DNA from: Microdochium bolleyi | Lineage: Eukaryota > Ascomycota > Sordariomycetes > Xylariales > Microdochiaceae | Assembly (NCBI GenBank): GCA_001566295.1 | Contig: KQ964246.1 | Coordinates: 248,001 to 312,000 of the forward strand | Reading direction: 5' to 3' | DNA length: 64,000 nucleotides | Part shown: positions 24,201 through 35,681 of the stretch, piece by piece | Layout of the letters: each line of letters begins with the position of its first letter | Position numbering within the stretch: the first letter of the stretch is position 1 | Made by a program: the position numbers and the translations under genes | The notes under the pieces: generated by a model | What the model saw: only the letters and a program-made list of their open reading frames with translations | What the model was told of the DNA's origin: nothing | Database searches by the model: none

Positions 24201-26762
24201 GCTAGTTCCGCATCGCTCCCCGTGATGATGTCGCGGACTGTATCGTTCGGCAGCCACGGAGTTTGTCCGCAATAAGCTAGTCCAGTATAGCTAGTCCGCA
24301 CCTCCCCCTTGAACGTTGACAGTTCGCCGAGGATAGCCTTCAGTAAGGTCGACTTGCCGCATCCCACAGGTCCGAGGATCACTGTCAGTGCGTGCCGGCG
24401 GAAGCTCAGTAGTTCGGAAATGTCGATTACGGGCTTCTCATCCTCGGCCCAGCGAAAGTGCCCTCGGACGGACACAATGGCTTCGCTGTTGTTACGCTGC
24501 CCAGGCAGTGGCTCAAGAACGATGTTCTCGTGGCCTTCGGTTCCGCTCTTGCTGGTATGGACGCTGATTTTCGACCTTAAGCTGCTTTTAGACGCCTTCG
24601 ATCGAGCGTGGCGCCTGGATGTCGTGTCTTCATGCACCCTGCTGTCCTGACGCTCCTCTCGGTTCAAAAAGTCCTGAATGCGGCCAAAGGAAGTCATGCC
24701 ACCAGCGAATGTCGGTAGCGCAAATATCATCACAACTAATGGCCGGCTGACGAGAGAAAACAGAGCGACTGCCGTGAAAGCGGTGGCGATTGTGAGTGTT
24801 CCCCCGTTCGATCCGGTCGCGGCATACACGGAAAAGGTGAGGGCTGGTCCCCAGAGGGGCACATATACCACTTTAAGGATTCCGATTAGCATCAAGACCC
24901 GAACGGCTATTAGCGATACTCCCGAACTTACAGAGGACAAGATACGCAGCAAGCAATAGACGACATGACCGAGAAATTGACAGCTCCTCGTCCCGAAGTT
25001 GGCGAATGACCTCGAACGCACGGTCGTTAAGCCCGGATATACGTAGAGACTTGATGCTGCCAATTGTCTTTGCAGTCGTCGTGACACGCTCCTGCGAGGC
25101 CTGAATCCACGCTGCTTGGGCCTTGCCCGTCGGAACAGCCAAGGCTCCTGTTATGATGAGAATCACTAAGATGAAGCATCGCTTAGTATTAGTTTTTATA
25201 CGAAAGTCAAGTTAGATAGTGGTCGCAGGAAAGAGGCAGGGCCTTGGCGTACCAAAGCTCACAGCCACAGGCATGACACACGCAAGTCCCAGTTGGCGGT
25301 ATAGCAAATACACGCCGATGCCGATCTCGACAACTGCGGACCAGACTTCGTGCAGCTGCACCAGTCCCTGGATAATGGTGTGTGCATCAGTCCCAACGAG
25401 GGTGACGGCAGCTTCGTGGCTGGTTCCTTCTGATCGAAGATCAAGACGCAGCGCCTTCTGATAAATGACCCCAGTGACACTGGCTTTCATCTTGGCCGCA
25501 CAACGGTGTAGGCGCCATTCGTATTGCCCATTTGTTATCTTTAACAACCATCAGTCGGAATTCCCAAAGAAGAAGCTAGGAGGCAACTCACGGCAATTCC
25601 AAGGTACACAATGAAATATGCACCAATAAGACCATATCCGTAATTGTTGTACGGTTGCACTTGTGGGTAAATAGCGAGATTGATTCCGGCGGTGATGAGA
25701 AATGGTTGAGCGTATGAGAATGCAGAATTCATTATTTTTGGCGGCAGAGGAGTCAAGACGGGCCAGATGAACGTCTTGAGCCAGAGTTTATACAGCGCAA
25801 GCGGAGCTTTCTTGTTGGGCACTGTAAGAATCATATTAGTCCTGACATGCACCATGAGCCGTGGTTTCCCATACGACAGTCCAAACAGATCATAAATTTG
25901 CTCCAACTCACATTTCTCCCAAGCTTCAGCCAGCTTAGCACTTAGTGGCTCCGGCACCAAGTCATCCTCGAGAATGTAGAGATCATCGAGATTGATCTCC
26001 TTGCCATAGCCCACACGCAGAAGTGGTACGAGCCACCAGAATACACTCCTGCTTAACGGGCTGGTCTTGTCTTCCACGGTTGGGAACACCTTCTCGGGAG
26101 CCAGGATCCTGTGCTTCTCTACTGTCTCGACCACAGCCATGGCGAGCCTGAGCCCCAGGCTGACTGAATGTATGGCAGGGATCGCGGCGGCGCTGGCAGT
26201 TTCTCCCGTGATGAGCCACAGCGTACGAACTCGGGGCAGGTCGAGCAGGACCGAGAGCGCCAGACACGATGTCAGAATGAACGAGGGGCGCAGCGTCCTG
26301 TCATGCTCGAGCAAAGAGAGCCCGACGAAGCCTAGCGAGGCCACCAAGATGATAGCCGCGGCGGGTACACTGGCGGATGTATGTATCGGAGAGTCCGGGG
26401 GCAACGATGCCCAGAGTATGAGGAGGTAGCCATTGACGAACGCGAGCGCCAGTGCAGCAGCCTGGTTGTCGTCGGATGTCTCTGTTAGTTGGGGTGTCCT
26501 CTATGCGTGGCCGTGAAATGATGGTCCGACTTACAAGCTTTACTGTTTTATGCAGGCTGGGGACGACCTTGACATCGGCCCGCGCAAGCTGGTAGACGCG
26601 CACCGGAAGCGCGACCAAGAATAAGCAGTACAACGGTATCGTCAGGATTGTATCCTCAAAGAATAGAGTGAAGTCGAAGCCTCCGCGACAGCCAGGGCCA
26701 GCCCATGGCCCAAAGGTGTCGTCAATCCCGTCCGGGCAGGACAGCAACGACTGCAGTGCCAT
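21262..26762 (-). CDS. ABC transporter, ABCC/MRP family (full-length, with TMD0)
   Basis: Fourteen exons (minus): 26762-26535, 26461-25912, 25821-25592, 25538-25253, 25165-24932, 24870-24062, 23973-23811, 23740-23381, 23286-23163, 23104-23033, 22978-22863, 22794-22161, 22105-22025, 21943-21262. All phases agree, giving 1522 residues. The order is TMD0 (starts with a CRGGFDFTLFFED motif), TMD1, NBD1, TMD2, NBD2. NBD1 has Walker A GPVGCGKST (about 674-682), signature MSGGQKHRVALARALYSR and Walker B FFVLDDVFSGLD. NBD2 has Walker A GRTGSGKSS (about 1292-1300), formed across an intron, signature LSQGEAQLL and Walker B VLILDEFTSSL with the catalytic Glu and His (IAIAHEL). NBD1 lacks both the Glu and the switch His (ILASSDV), so one ATP site is degenerate, as in MRPs. 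Likely an ATP-driven exporter of organic anions, conjugates or metabolites at the plasma or vacuolar membrane. Many fungal metabolite-cluster exporters share this NBD1 form. Confidence 0.93.
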
Positions 26763-27787
26763 CGCACGGCAGAGGATGAGGAGGGTCGCAGGTCGCGCAG
26801 GATCGATGTTGATATCGACGTGTGAGGCGACTTTCTGATCATGCAAAGTTGGACAATAGGTAACAGCCCTTTCACAGAGCCAGGCAAGCAGATGACGATA
26901 CAAGAAAGGGGTGTGAAGACGTTGGCGACAGTGACAGTCTGCAAACACGTTCCCCGAACTCGACGGGCCTACGGACGGGAGAGCTAATGCGAAAAGAGGA
27001 CATGGCTTTATAAGGGAGAGACATTGTCTCAACGGCACGACGCAGTGACACCAGCACAGACAACTGGTCAGGATTGTGTCCACAAGATGTCGAATGGCTT
27101 CAAGGCTCAAGGATGGGCAGGCAGGCACCTTTGTTGGAGGGCTACTTGTAATTACCCGATGGGGTTTGGCGCGGGGAGCTGTCACCCTGGAGCGGAGAGG
27201 AAGGCGCGAGTGGCTGCCCAGGGTGGTCTTGCACAGTTCAAGGCTGGTGCCGATTCCCAACCGGGATGGGAAGGAAGCTCTTGGCGGTGACTCTTCTGGT
27301 CCCATTCATGTCCACGACACTGCTACGAACACACGACCGGCCCGTGGACGTGTCCTGTCCACCCCTTGCTGCTCATCTCAACGAGGACCAGAAATGTGGG
27401 TGCCTGGAAATCCCCTTCTCTTTGCCTGTCTCGCCGGTCAGCCATACCCGCGCTCTCGGACAGTTCCCAAATCCCCGACAGCTTCATGACGGCTGCTGAC
27501 TGGGGCCACCTGCGTACGTGGTTGGTTACAATGTCTCACTTTCGTCCCACTTGCAAAGCATACAGTACCTTCTTAGGACAAGCCTCATGTCGGGACGGTC
27601 CGGTCATGTCCTCTGCGTTATCATGTTGCTCATATTGCTAGGCACCGTTATCTTTCAGACGAGTTGACGAAGGGGGAACCTCATGCCGTTACTGCCGCAT
27701 GTCTTGGCACACAAAGCAGTGCTGTGAGGCAGCTTTCGACCACAGATTGCATGCCTTGAAGCTCATCGTCCTCCAGCAGTTTTGGCC
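26763..27787. other. Intergenic, upstream region of the ABCC transporter
   Basis: About 1 kb lies between the membrane-protein stop at 27788 and the ABCC start at 26762, both on the minus strand. A TATAAAG on the minus strand at about 27005-27012 lies some 245 bp upstream of the ABCC ATG and could be its TATA box. No further gene seen. Confidence 0.5.
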
Positions 27788-29365
27788 TCATAGTTTCTCC
27801 TTGACACCGCCCTGTGCGCCGCCTCCGTCCAGAGTGTGAATGGCGACGTCGCGATGCCAGAGCACAGTTGCAATAGCAGCTGGAAATCCACCGATACAGA
27901 ACCACCCCGCAGCCCGCGCAGCAACGCCAGGCAGGCTCATGGCCGGTGCTTGTCCTGGCCGTCTCTTGCCCGAAGAGACCCCTCCGCCGGTGATGGCCGT
28001 AGTCTTGTACAGATATAGCGCCCAGATCAGCAAGCTCCCACAGCCAAGGTACATGTCGTAATGCAGGAAGTGCACCGCTAGCGGAGCCAGCTCGCCCGAC
28101 TTCAGATTCTCCGCATCGACCGTCGGATAGTTCCAGGGCTGGTAGGGCGCGAAGATGGACCACAGACTCAGGCTCGCACCGCTGCGGTTGCCCAAATAGG
28201 CCTCGAGGCTGGCGGGCAGCGGCACAATGTCTCGGATTGGACCCCAAGCCGACCTGGGGAGCAGAACGAGCGCGAGCACGGGCACCTGTGCGACGATCCC
28301 CATCGCCGCGATGAAATTGTACACCCAGCGCACGCAGGTTAGGTACGCCCGGGATGCCGAGAGCGGCTGCCCCGTCTGCTTGTTTCGGAGCCTCAAAGGG
28401 CCCAGCGCGACTCGCACGACGCGGCTCAGGAACCACTGCACGACGAAGTGGTATATGGGAAACGGCTGCCAGGCTGCGATCCAGCCGTAGTGCTGGGTGG
28501 CCGTGAGCACGCCCGGCGAGGGGAGGAACACGGGGATGATGGTGCAGATGTACGTCAGCGTCACCGTGAGCGGGAAGACGACCAGTTCCCAGAGGTTGTC
28601 CTCGACGCTAAGCGTCGAGATCGTCACGGGCCCTGCAAGCCCGGCGACGTCGGACGTGAGGAGGTGCGCGATGGTCCAGAGGGGCTGCATGAACATGTAC
28701 GACATGACCTGCACAAGAACCGTGAATGTGGTGGTGCTAGTGTTTCGCAAGGTCAGCATCCATGGCACATACACACAGCACGACATAACTCTCGAACCCT
28801 CCCCTCGAGACCCGATGCTGCGGATGCCGTTCATGGGACAGGACAGCACTCACAATGCCCCTGCCCTCCACCCCTTGGTCCCCTTCCTCTGCCCCTCAAG
28901 CAACATGACAGCACAGCACCCGCCGAACTGCATGAACGCCCATACTGCGTACAGGCGGTGCTCCAGGCCGACCTCGCCGTCCAGCAGGCCCGAGAAGTAG
29001 CCGATCAGGTACGTAAGGACCAGGTCGATCGTCAAGTTGCCAGTGAACTGCGTTGTCAACGGCTTCGGGGCGCCCGGGTAGCCCAGCGCCTCTGCTGACG
29101 CTGCTGCTGCTACTGTCGTGGCCTTGCCTGGAACTACCGGATCGCTGCCACCCGCAGGCGATGGCGACGATGACGAAGAAGGCCTCCAGGACGGCGACGT
29201 GGCGGGGACGATGTACTTCTCCATCGCGGCGCCCATGCCGTTGAAGTGCTGGGTCGAGACTGTGTAGGCGCCCAGCAGCGACATGCCAGCCATCACGGCG
29301 ACGACCACGGGGCGCCACGCGTGCGGCAACGGCGCGGACGCAGGCCGCGACTGTCGGGGAGCCAT
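27788..29365 (-). CDS. Unidentified polytopic membrane protein, about 8-9 TM
   Basis: Exons (minus) are 29365-28854 and 28736-27788 (117-nt intron, GTGAGT donor, CACTAG acceptor), giving 486 residues. I cannot name its family with confidence. Hydrophobic segments appear near VVVAVMAGMSLLGAYTV, LTIDLVLTYLIGYFSGLL, YAVWAFMQFGGCCAVMLL, VQVMSYMFMQPLWTIAHLL, LWELVVFPLTVTLTYICTII, the WQPFPIYHFVVQWFLSRVV region, VYNFIAAMGIVAQVPVLALV, HYDMYLGCGSLLIWALYLY and GWFCIGGFPAAIATVL. A Ser/Pro/Ala-rich loop follows TM1. The layout, with an early STQHF and a late HFLHYDMYLG helix, recalls integral membrane proteins found in indole-diterpene and meroterpenoid clusters (AtmA/PaxA type), but this is a resemblance from memory and weak. 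It lies 1 kb upstream of the ABCC exporter on the same strand, so a linked role in making or moving a small molecule is possible. No other biosynthetic enzyme is adjacent. Confidence 0.7.
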
Positions 29366-30298
29366 GATTGATATGGTCCTTCAAAGGAGCTGCGGATCAG
29401 AATGTCAGGCAAAATCTGCGTTCAAGGGACCGAGATTCACTGCGATATCCGTCGGGGGCTTCCTGGGAAGAGACCGTCGCAGCTCTTCAGAAGTTGGTGA
29501 AACGTAGAGCACGATGCGGACATTCGCTGTGCGTGTTTCGCCAGCACCCGGATCACCCGGGTTCGTGTGGGGGGAAGTAAGCGCTACCCTTGCTGGGATC
29601 AGCCAAGAGATGGCCTCCTCGTGCACTGTCCAGATGCTCAGAAGCGTCGACGGAGGACAGATGGATATGTCATTATCGAGGCGCTGAACAGCGGATTACA
29701 CGTGTGAACTCGGAAGAAGCGGAATCTCCAGTAGTCTGACGCGTGCACGCCTTCAGCGGGGCAATGAGGACAGCGGTAGCTACCTTAGGCAGCAAGGTTG
29801 ACGCAGTATTGAGTATCGTCGTTCATTCACTCTCTTACAGCCAGATGATCCAAAGGGGGAGGCTACCGAGAAGGCCGGCCATCGCACTTCGCCAGACATC
29901 GATCCGCAGAGACGCTTCTCACAAAGGCAAAAACATATGGTACAATTTTTTGCTATAATAGAATACTGTTGAAGGCACCCTGGTTGTAACCTGGACTTTG
30001 GTGTCTTATTCCAGGTCATGGCTAGCTCTTCGGCAAGAGCTCGTGAAAGACAGTAACGAATAAACGCCTGATCTCTTCCAACATAGAAATGTCATCCCCG
30101 CGCCACCTCCCCGGCGCCTGTCGTGTGTCGTGGCCATACATCGTTGGGCTCTTCATCCACTTTTCTCTCCGGGTATATCCTCTTCTCTCCGTATGAACGC
30201 CACCCAGCCCAACACAAGATCAGTCCTCGTCCCCCTTGGCCATCTCTGATACGTTCGTCTCATCCTACGCTCCTTCCCTAATTCGAGATATCGACCAG
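29366..30298. other. Intergenic, membrane-protein upstream region and ISU1 3' end
   Basis: This 930-bp spacer lies between the membrane-protein start at 29365 and the ISU1 stop. The A/T-rich stretch near 29930-29965 could belong to the ISU1 3' region. No gene seen. Confidence 0.55.
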
Positions 30299-30930
30299 TT
30301 AAGCAGTAGCGGCCTCGGCGGTGGGCAGCTTGGCCTCAGTGCCGGCAAGGTTCGTCTTCTTCGCGTTGGGGTTCTTGGTGTAGTAGTTGGAGATGGCGGA
30401 CTTGATGGCATCCTCGGCCAACATGGAGCAGTGGACTGTACGACAAGAGTCAGCATGTATCATCCTAAACTATCAACCTTTCGGACAGAATGCGGTCGGA
30501 ACTCACGCTTGACGGGAGGGAGGCACAGCTCCTTGGCGATCTCGGTGTTCTTGATCTTGCCAGCCTCGTCGAGGGTCATGCCGCGGACGAGCTCGGTCAG
30601 GTAGCTGGAGGAGGCGATGGCGCTGCCACAGCCGAACGTCTTGAACTTGACATCGGAGATGGTGTTGCTCTCCGGGTCAACACGGATCTGGAGCTTCATG
30701 ACGTCGCCGCAGGCAGGGGCGCCGACGAGGCCCGTGCCGACGTCGGCATCGGTCTTGAGCATGGAGCCGACATTCCGGGGCTTGTTGTAGTGGTCGAGAA
30801 CCTTTTCGTGGTATGAGCGGCGGGCGGCGATGGTTGCGGGTGGCGCGGCGATGGACTGTCTGAGGGCGGCGCGGGGAGCAGATGAGGCGATGACCCGGCG
30901 GGTGGTGGTTGCAAGTGTCCTGGAGAACAT
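30299..30930 (-). CDS. ISU1: Mitochondrial iron-sulfur cluster scaffold protein ISU1/IscU
   Basis: Exons (minus) are 30930-30507 and 30435-30299 (71-nt intron, GTGAGT donor, GTACAG acceptor), giving 186 residues. It is the scaffold on which the matrix cysteine desulfurase complex (Nfs1-Isd11, with frataxin) builds [2Fe-2S] clusters, which are then passed on with the Hsp70/J-protein pair. The first about 38 residues are Arg/Ala/Ser-rich with no acidic residues, a mitochondrial presequence. The mature part starts near RSYHEKVLDHYNKPRNVGSM. The three cluster cysteines are visible: Cys74 in APACGDVMKL (with Asp76), Cys101 in KTFGCGSAIASSS and Cys144 in LHCSML. The LPPVK chaperone-binding motif is at 137-141, and the intron follows it directly. 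The C-terminal tail KKTNLAGTEAKLPTAEAATA is a fungal extension. Confidence 0.97.
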
Positions 30931-32723
30931 GTTGGAGGATGTGGATGTGTGCGTGCCTGTTGGCTTGATAAATCACACAGGATGGCCTGATGATGGAACG
31001 ATGCGCAGCGTGGGGATGCTGATGTCGACGCTGTATGCGAGGCTTGTCGCGATTCAAATTCCTTTGTTGGCTTTCTCTGGTGTTTGGAAAGTGTCGTTGT
31101 GTGTGTGGTTGATGGTTGATGGTGTGTAGATGGGATGGTGAGTTGACGTAAGGTCAAAGGCTGCTGGCTAGAGTGAGGGTGGCGGCAATTGCGTCGGATT
31201 GACGGGGTCGGGGATGGTGGTGATGTATTGCTGCCGGCTGCTCTGCTGGGGCACCTCCACTCCAGCGAAAAAAGTGCGAGCGGGCACTCCCCCCAGCACA
31301 CAGCGCCGGCCTAGCTGCGGCGATCTCGGGGTTTGTGGCAAACATCCTGGCTTACGTACAATGCCGGGCCTCGGCGCTAGTGCGCAGCACATCTCCCACA
31401 CAGTAGGGCAGGTCGCCTGGACTTGGATACTTGACTGCACCACATGCTCCCTTCTCGCTAGCATTGTGAAAGGAGACATTCAAATGTTAAATACTGCTGC
31501 ATCTGAGATACCCAGCAGCCCAGGGCACTACAAATGAATGATGAACCACAAAGCGTAGGAAACGTGCAACGTAGAGGAAGTGAAGTATCTGGCCTTGTAT
31601 CATCCCAAGCAGACATCGGGCGCATCCGAATGCGCACTGTAAATGCCGAGTTCAGATGACAATCTGATCCGCCCTCTTGTCCACTTATCAGATCCGGATG
31701 CTCGCTGACCGAGCTTGTGCTCCCCAGTCTCGGCGTCCAGGGTCCGAGCTCGGAGATGTCTATCGCTCCGTGGATTGCCAACCACTACACGGGGAGTGAA
31801 CAGCAAGACTCACCAGCGGTGCCTGATCTGCTGGGCAACCCACTAGGTGTCTGTCGATCTTTGAGTCGAGGCTATCGCAAACGTGGAGCGAGTTTATGAC
31901 TTGACTGCGTGATACATAATGCTTCCTGGATGCATTCTGGACGGCATATCAGTAGAGAACCTTGATGACCGTGTTGGGCAGTCTGGGGCATATATTATGC
32001 GCTGACTTCAGGAATGAATCTGTCGACCATGGGAAGCTTCGTCCTTCTCCAGCACTCTGCAATCATCCGACGGCAATTCCTTCCGCACGCCCTGCCGCGA
32101 ATGCAGCCCTCATCACTCTGTTCGCAGCACTCTCCAGTTTCGGCATAACTCTTTCCTAATAATCACCACATGGCACACAGCCAGATGCCGACCGGTTTGT
32201 GCGAGATGAACAAACACACAAGTCAGCCCCAAGACAAACTATGACAGCTGACAAGGGTGGGCTTCGCCAGCTGATGCGGGGTCCCAACGTTGCGCGCTGC
32301 GTCCGTTTGATCGCCCCCGCCGACGTCAACTTTGATGGAGCTCCATCGCTGAATGTGGGGAGAGCTTGTAAGCCTGGAAGCCTGGCCGCATACGTAGGAA
32401 GAGCTTGCATCACCGGAACCGTCGACTGGTCGTGTATCGCCTTCTAGAAGTACCTGTGCAATCACGCGTGCAGCTTGGCTCTTACAGAAATCTCGGATCT
32501 TTCCAGCTTCAAGTCTCTGCCCCAACATCCAAATTCATTGGTCCTAGTTACGGTCACAACAACGAGCTTCATCAGCCGTCCCAGCTCACGTCAGTCAGTG
32601 CCACAACCGCCACCGCAAGGCAGCCAAGTTGCCTCGTCGCAAACCTATACATAGGCGGCAAGCCCCAAGGAGGTAGCAGAATTCGGGCTTCACTATTCGC
32701 AGAGCTGGCCCTCATACGACATC
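30931..32723. other. Divergent intergenic region ISU1/UBP14
   Basis: This 1.8 kb region lies between two start codons. The ISU1 side (about 30950-31200) reads on the minus strand as a C/A-rich leader with CAC/ATC repeats, as in many fungal 5' UTRs. Short frames on both strands have no domain. No gene or repeat family seen. Confidence 0.55.
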
Positions 32724-35195
32724 ATGTCCTGCCCACACCTGGAGAGTACTACTCTCCGCCTCCCGACACCGTCGCAGTCAGTGTATCGCGAAGACTGCAC
32801 ACAATGCTTTGACTCCATTGTAAGTCTTCTTTTCTGTTCCCGATTCAGCCACCGCCTCGCCTAACCTCAAACCCCAGGATGAGCCGTCAGGCCTCGATGT
32901 GTGCCTCCAGTGCTTCAACGGCGGCTGCACAGGCGTGCGGACACACTCGCAACTTCACCATATCACTCGGAGTCACTCGCTGGCGCTCAACATCCGGCGC
33001 ACGCGGAAGCACATTGTCAAGGACGAACCCCCTGCGAAGATGACCAAGCTCGCCATCGCCGCCGAGACCGAAGCCGATCGCTACGACTACCACACATCTG
33101 TCAAGTGTCTCGATTGCGCGACAGAGCTCGACCAAACGAGCCCGAAGCTCGCCCCTATCGTCGAGGGTATCCTCAAGGCAAACACATTCTCGCGCCAGGA
33201 AGAGGTCAAGGCATGGGAGCAAGAGCTGGAATCGTGCGAGCACGTCCTGCTGCTACAGCAGCACGAGGCGAGGCAGCTGCAGAGCGATCTCGGCCACTGC
33301 TCCAAGTGTGATCTCAAGGAGAATCTCTGGCTCTGCCTGGAGTGTGGGAACCTCGGCTGTGGTCGTGCTCAGTTTGGTGGTGTTGGCGGCAACTCCCATG
33401 GACTCGCTCACGCAACAGAGTCGACCCATGCTGTGGCCGTAAAGCTCGGCTCGATCACTCCCGAGGGCACGGCCGATGTCTACTGCTACCAGTGCGACGA
33501 AGAGAGAGTAGACGAGAACCTGGCTTCGCACCTCGCGCATTGGGGTATCATTCTGTCTGAGCAGGTCAAGACCGAGAAGAGTCTCACAGAGATGCAGATC
33601 GAGCAAAACCTCCGCTGGGAGTTCTCCATGACGACCGACGATGGAAAGGTCTTGCAGCCCGTCTTTGGCCCAGGCCTGACAGGTCTCAAGAACTTGGGCA
33701 ACAGCTGTTACCTCGCCAGCATACTACAATGTCTTTTCGACCTTCCAGCTTTCCAGGAGAGATATAACATTCCAGAGATCGATCTGCCGCTTGTCGAGGA
33801 TCCCGCTCAGGACCTGGAGACACAACTACGCAAGGTCGGGGACGGGCTCTTGTCCGGGCGTTACGCAAAACCAGATTCTGATGTCGTTGCATCCGAAGAC
33901 AACCCCGAGATTCCACATCAGCGCGGGCTTGCACCGGCCATGCTCAAGCACCTGATTGGTCGTGGTCATGCCGAGTTCTCAACGATGCGCCAGCAGGATG
34001 CATTCGAGTTGCTACAACATCTGATCAAGCTCATCACGCGATCACAGCATCCCGCCAACCTAAGTGATCCGACGCAGGCCTTCCGTTTCGTTCTCGAGCA
34101 GCGCCTGCAGTGTCTAGGCTGCAAGAAGGTCCGCTACTCAACCGTCGAGCAGGATAGCATATTCATCGACGTTCCTCTGGAGAAACTCCCCGCGGAGGAG
34201 GGCGAGGGCGAAGCCTACAAGCCCGTGACTCTGAAACAGTGCCTCGACAACTTCACCGGTCAAGAAGTCGTGGAGCTGGCATGTGCGGGCTGCGGTAGCA
34301 AGGACGGGTTCACGAAGCGCTCGCTGTTCAAGACGTTCCCTACCACGCTCGTCGTGAACGCTCGCAAGATGGCCATCGAGAACTGGGTCCCGCGCAAGGT
34401 TGACGTTCCTGTTATTGTGGGAGACGACCCATTCCCTCTCGACGAGTACTTCTCTGCCGGACAGCAGGAAGGCGAGGAGCTCCTGCCTGAAGACGACTCC
34501 GCAGCTTCGGCGCCAGCTTTCGTCGCAAATGAGACTGCCCTGGACGGGCTGATGGCCATGGGATTCCCGCGTAACCGGTGCGAGAAGGCCCTACACGCGA
34601 CCGGCAACGCCGACGCCAACGCCGCCATGGAGTGGCTGTTCGGCCACATGGAGGACCCGGACATTGACGAGCCGCTCAAGCTCGATGCGACCAGCGGCAG
34701 CGGCTCCAAGCCCCCCAACGACTCCCCCGAGAAGATTGAAATGCTCACGTCGATGGGCTTCAGCGTGCCCCAGGCGCGCAAGGCACTCAAGGAGACGAGC
34801 GGCGACGTGGAGCGCGCAGTGGAATGGGTCTTTAGCCACCCCGACGACCAGGGAGACTTTGACGACGGATCTGCAGCGTCAGGAGAGGCGACGTCGAAAG
34901 AGGTGGCAAGTCCTGCTGGGAATGCAGATTTGCCAGCGAACTTCCAGCTTCGCAGCATCGTGTGTCACAAGGGGGCAAGCATTCACACTGGGTAAGTTTT
35001 TCTGCACAGTAGACTTTCTCGCCGGTTTCGTGTTACTGACTTGACTTGGGTAGACACTATGTTGCCTTTATCCGCAAGATCCTCGACGTTCCGGACCCCA
35101 GATGGGTGTTGTTCAATGACGAGAAGGTCGTCGAGGCTGGCGACGTGGAGGAGATGAAGAAGACTGCCTATGTCTACTTTTTCCAGCGCGTCTAG
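32724..35195 (+). CDS. UBP14: Ubiquitin C-terminal hydrolase UBP14/USP5 (isopeptidase T)
   Basis: Exons are 32724-32819, 32878-34991 and 35054-35195, giving 783 residues. The enzyme disassembles free polyubiquitin chains and so recycles ubiquitin and prevents proteasome inhibition; it is cytosolic and nuclear. The N-terminus (CPHLESTTLRLP then CTQCFDS and CLQCFNGGC) forms the variant zinc finger. The canonical ZnF-UBP that reads the free ubiquitin tail spans about 173-245 (CSKCDLKENLWLCLECGNLG and the HGLAHATESTH histidines). The catalytic Cys309 lies in GLKNLGNSCYLASILQCLF. Two UBA domains follow at about 583-625 (LMAMGFPRNRCEKAL) and 650-690 (LTSMGFSVPQARKAL), inserted before the His box as in USP5. 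The catalytic His738 (GHYVAFIRK) sits directly after the second intron. The short first exon supplies the first CxxC-type ligands, which supports the start at 32724. Confidence 0.95.
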
Positions 35196-35681
35196 AACGT
35201 GGGCACGTCTCGGCCCAGAGATCCGAGCATGGGAGTTGCGGCGTGGTTCAGCCATGATTTCGAGTAGAAACATTCTGTTAGACAGATCTTTTGCACAGGA
35301 ACATCGCAGTCGGCAGATGTTGTGCATTCCTAGGGCATGTAGCCCACAAGGTGGTATCAAGCATAGTAGATCGAGCGCCCATCAAGAATATCTGACCCAT
35401 GCCGAACTCTGCTGTCTGCGCATAAGCACTGCCACAAATAGATATCTGGCTTCAGATGGCATGACTATTCGCTCCTGCCGGAATACAAAACGCTTGTGTC
35501 TGCCGCCGTCTAAAATCAACGGATCTGATGAAGAGAGCCACCATCCGGTACGTATGCAGACGTTCAGAACCACTGCTCCCACCCTCCCAGCCCAAAGTGC
35601 TGCGCTGTGAGTAATCGTACACACAACACGCCCGCGGCGCTTCCCGTCGGTCCTCATCGACATCTCTCTTTTTTGTCGTAA
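35196..35681. other. Convergent 3' intergenic region UBP14/MAD2
   Basis: This 486-bp spacer lies between two stop codons and must hold both 3' UTRs. Short frames on both strands have no coding character. No gene seen. Confidence 0.6.

Noticed and set aside
21262..29365. A full secondary-metabolite gene cluster
   Set aside because: No PKS, NRPS, terpene synthase, P450 or methyltransferase is present; flanking genes are DBP3 and ISU1.
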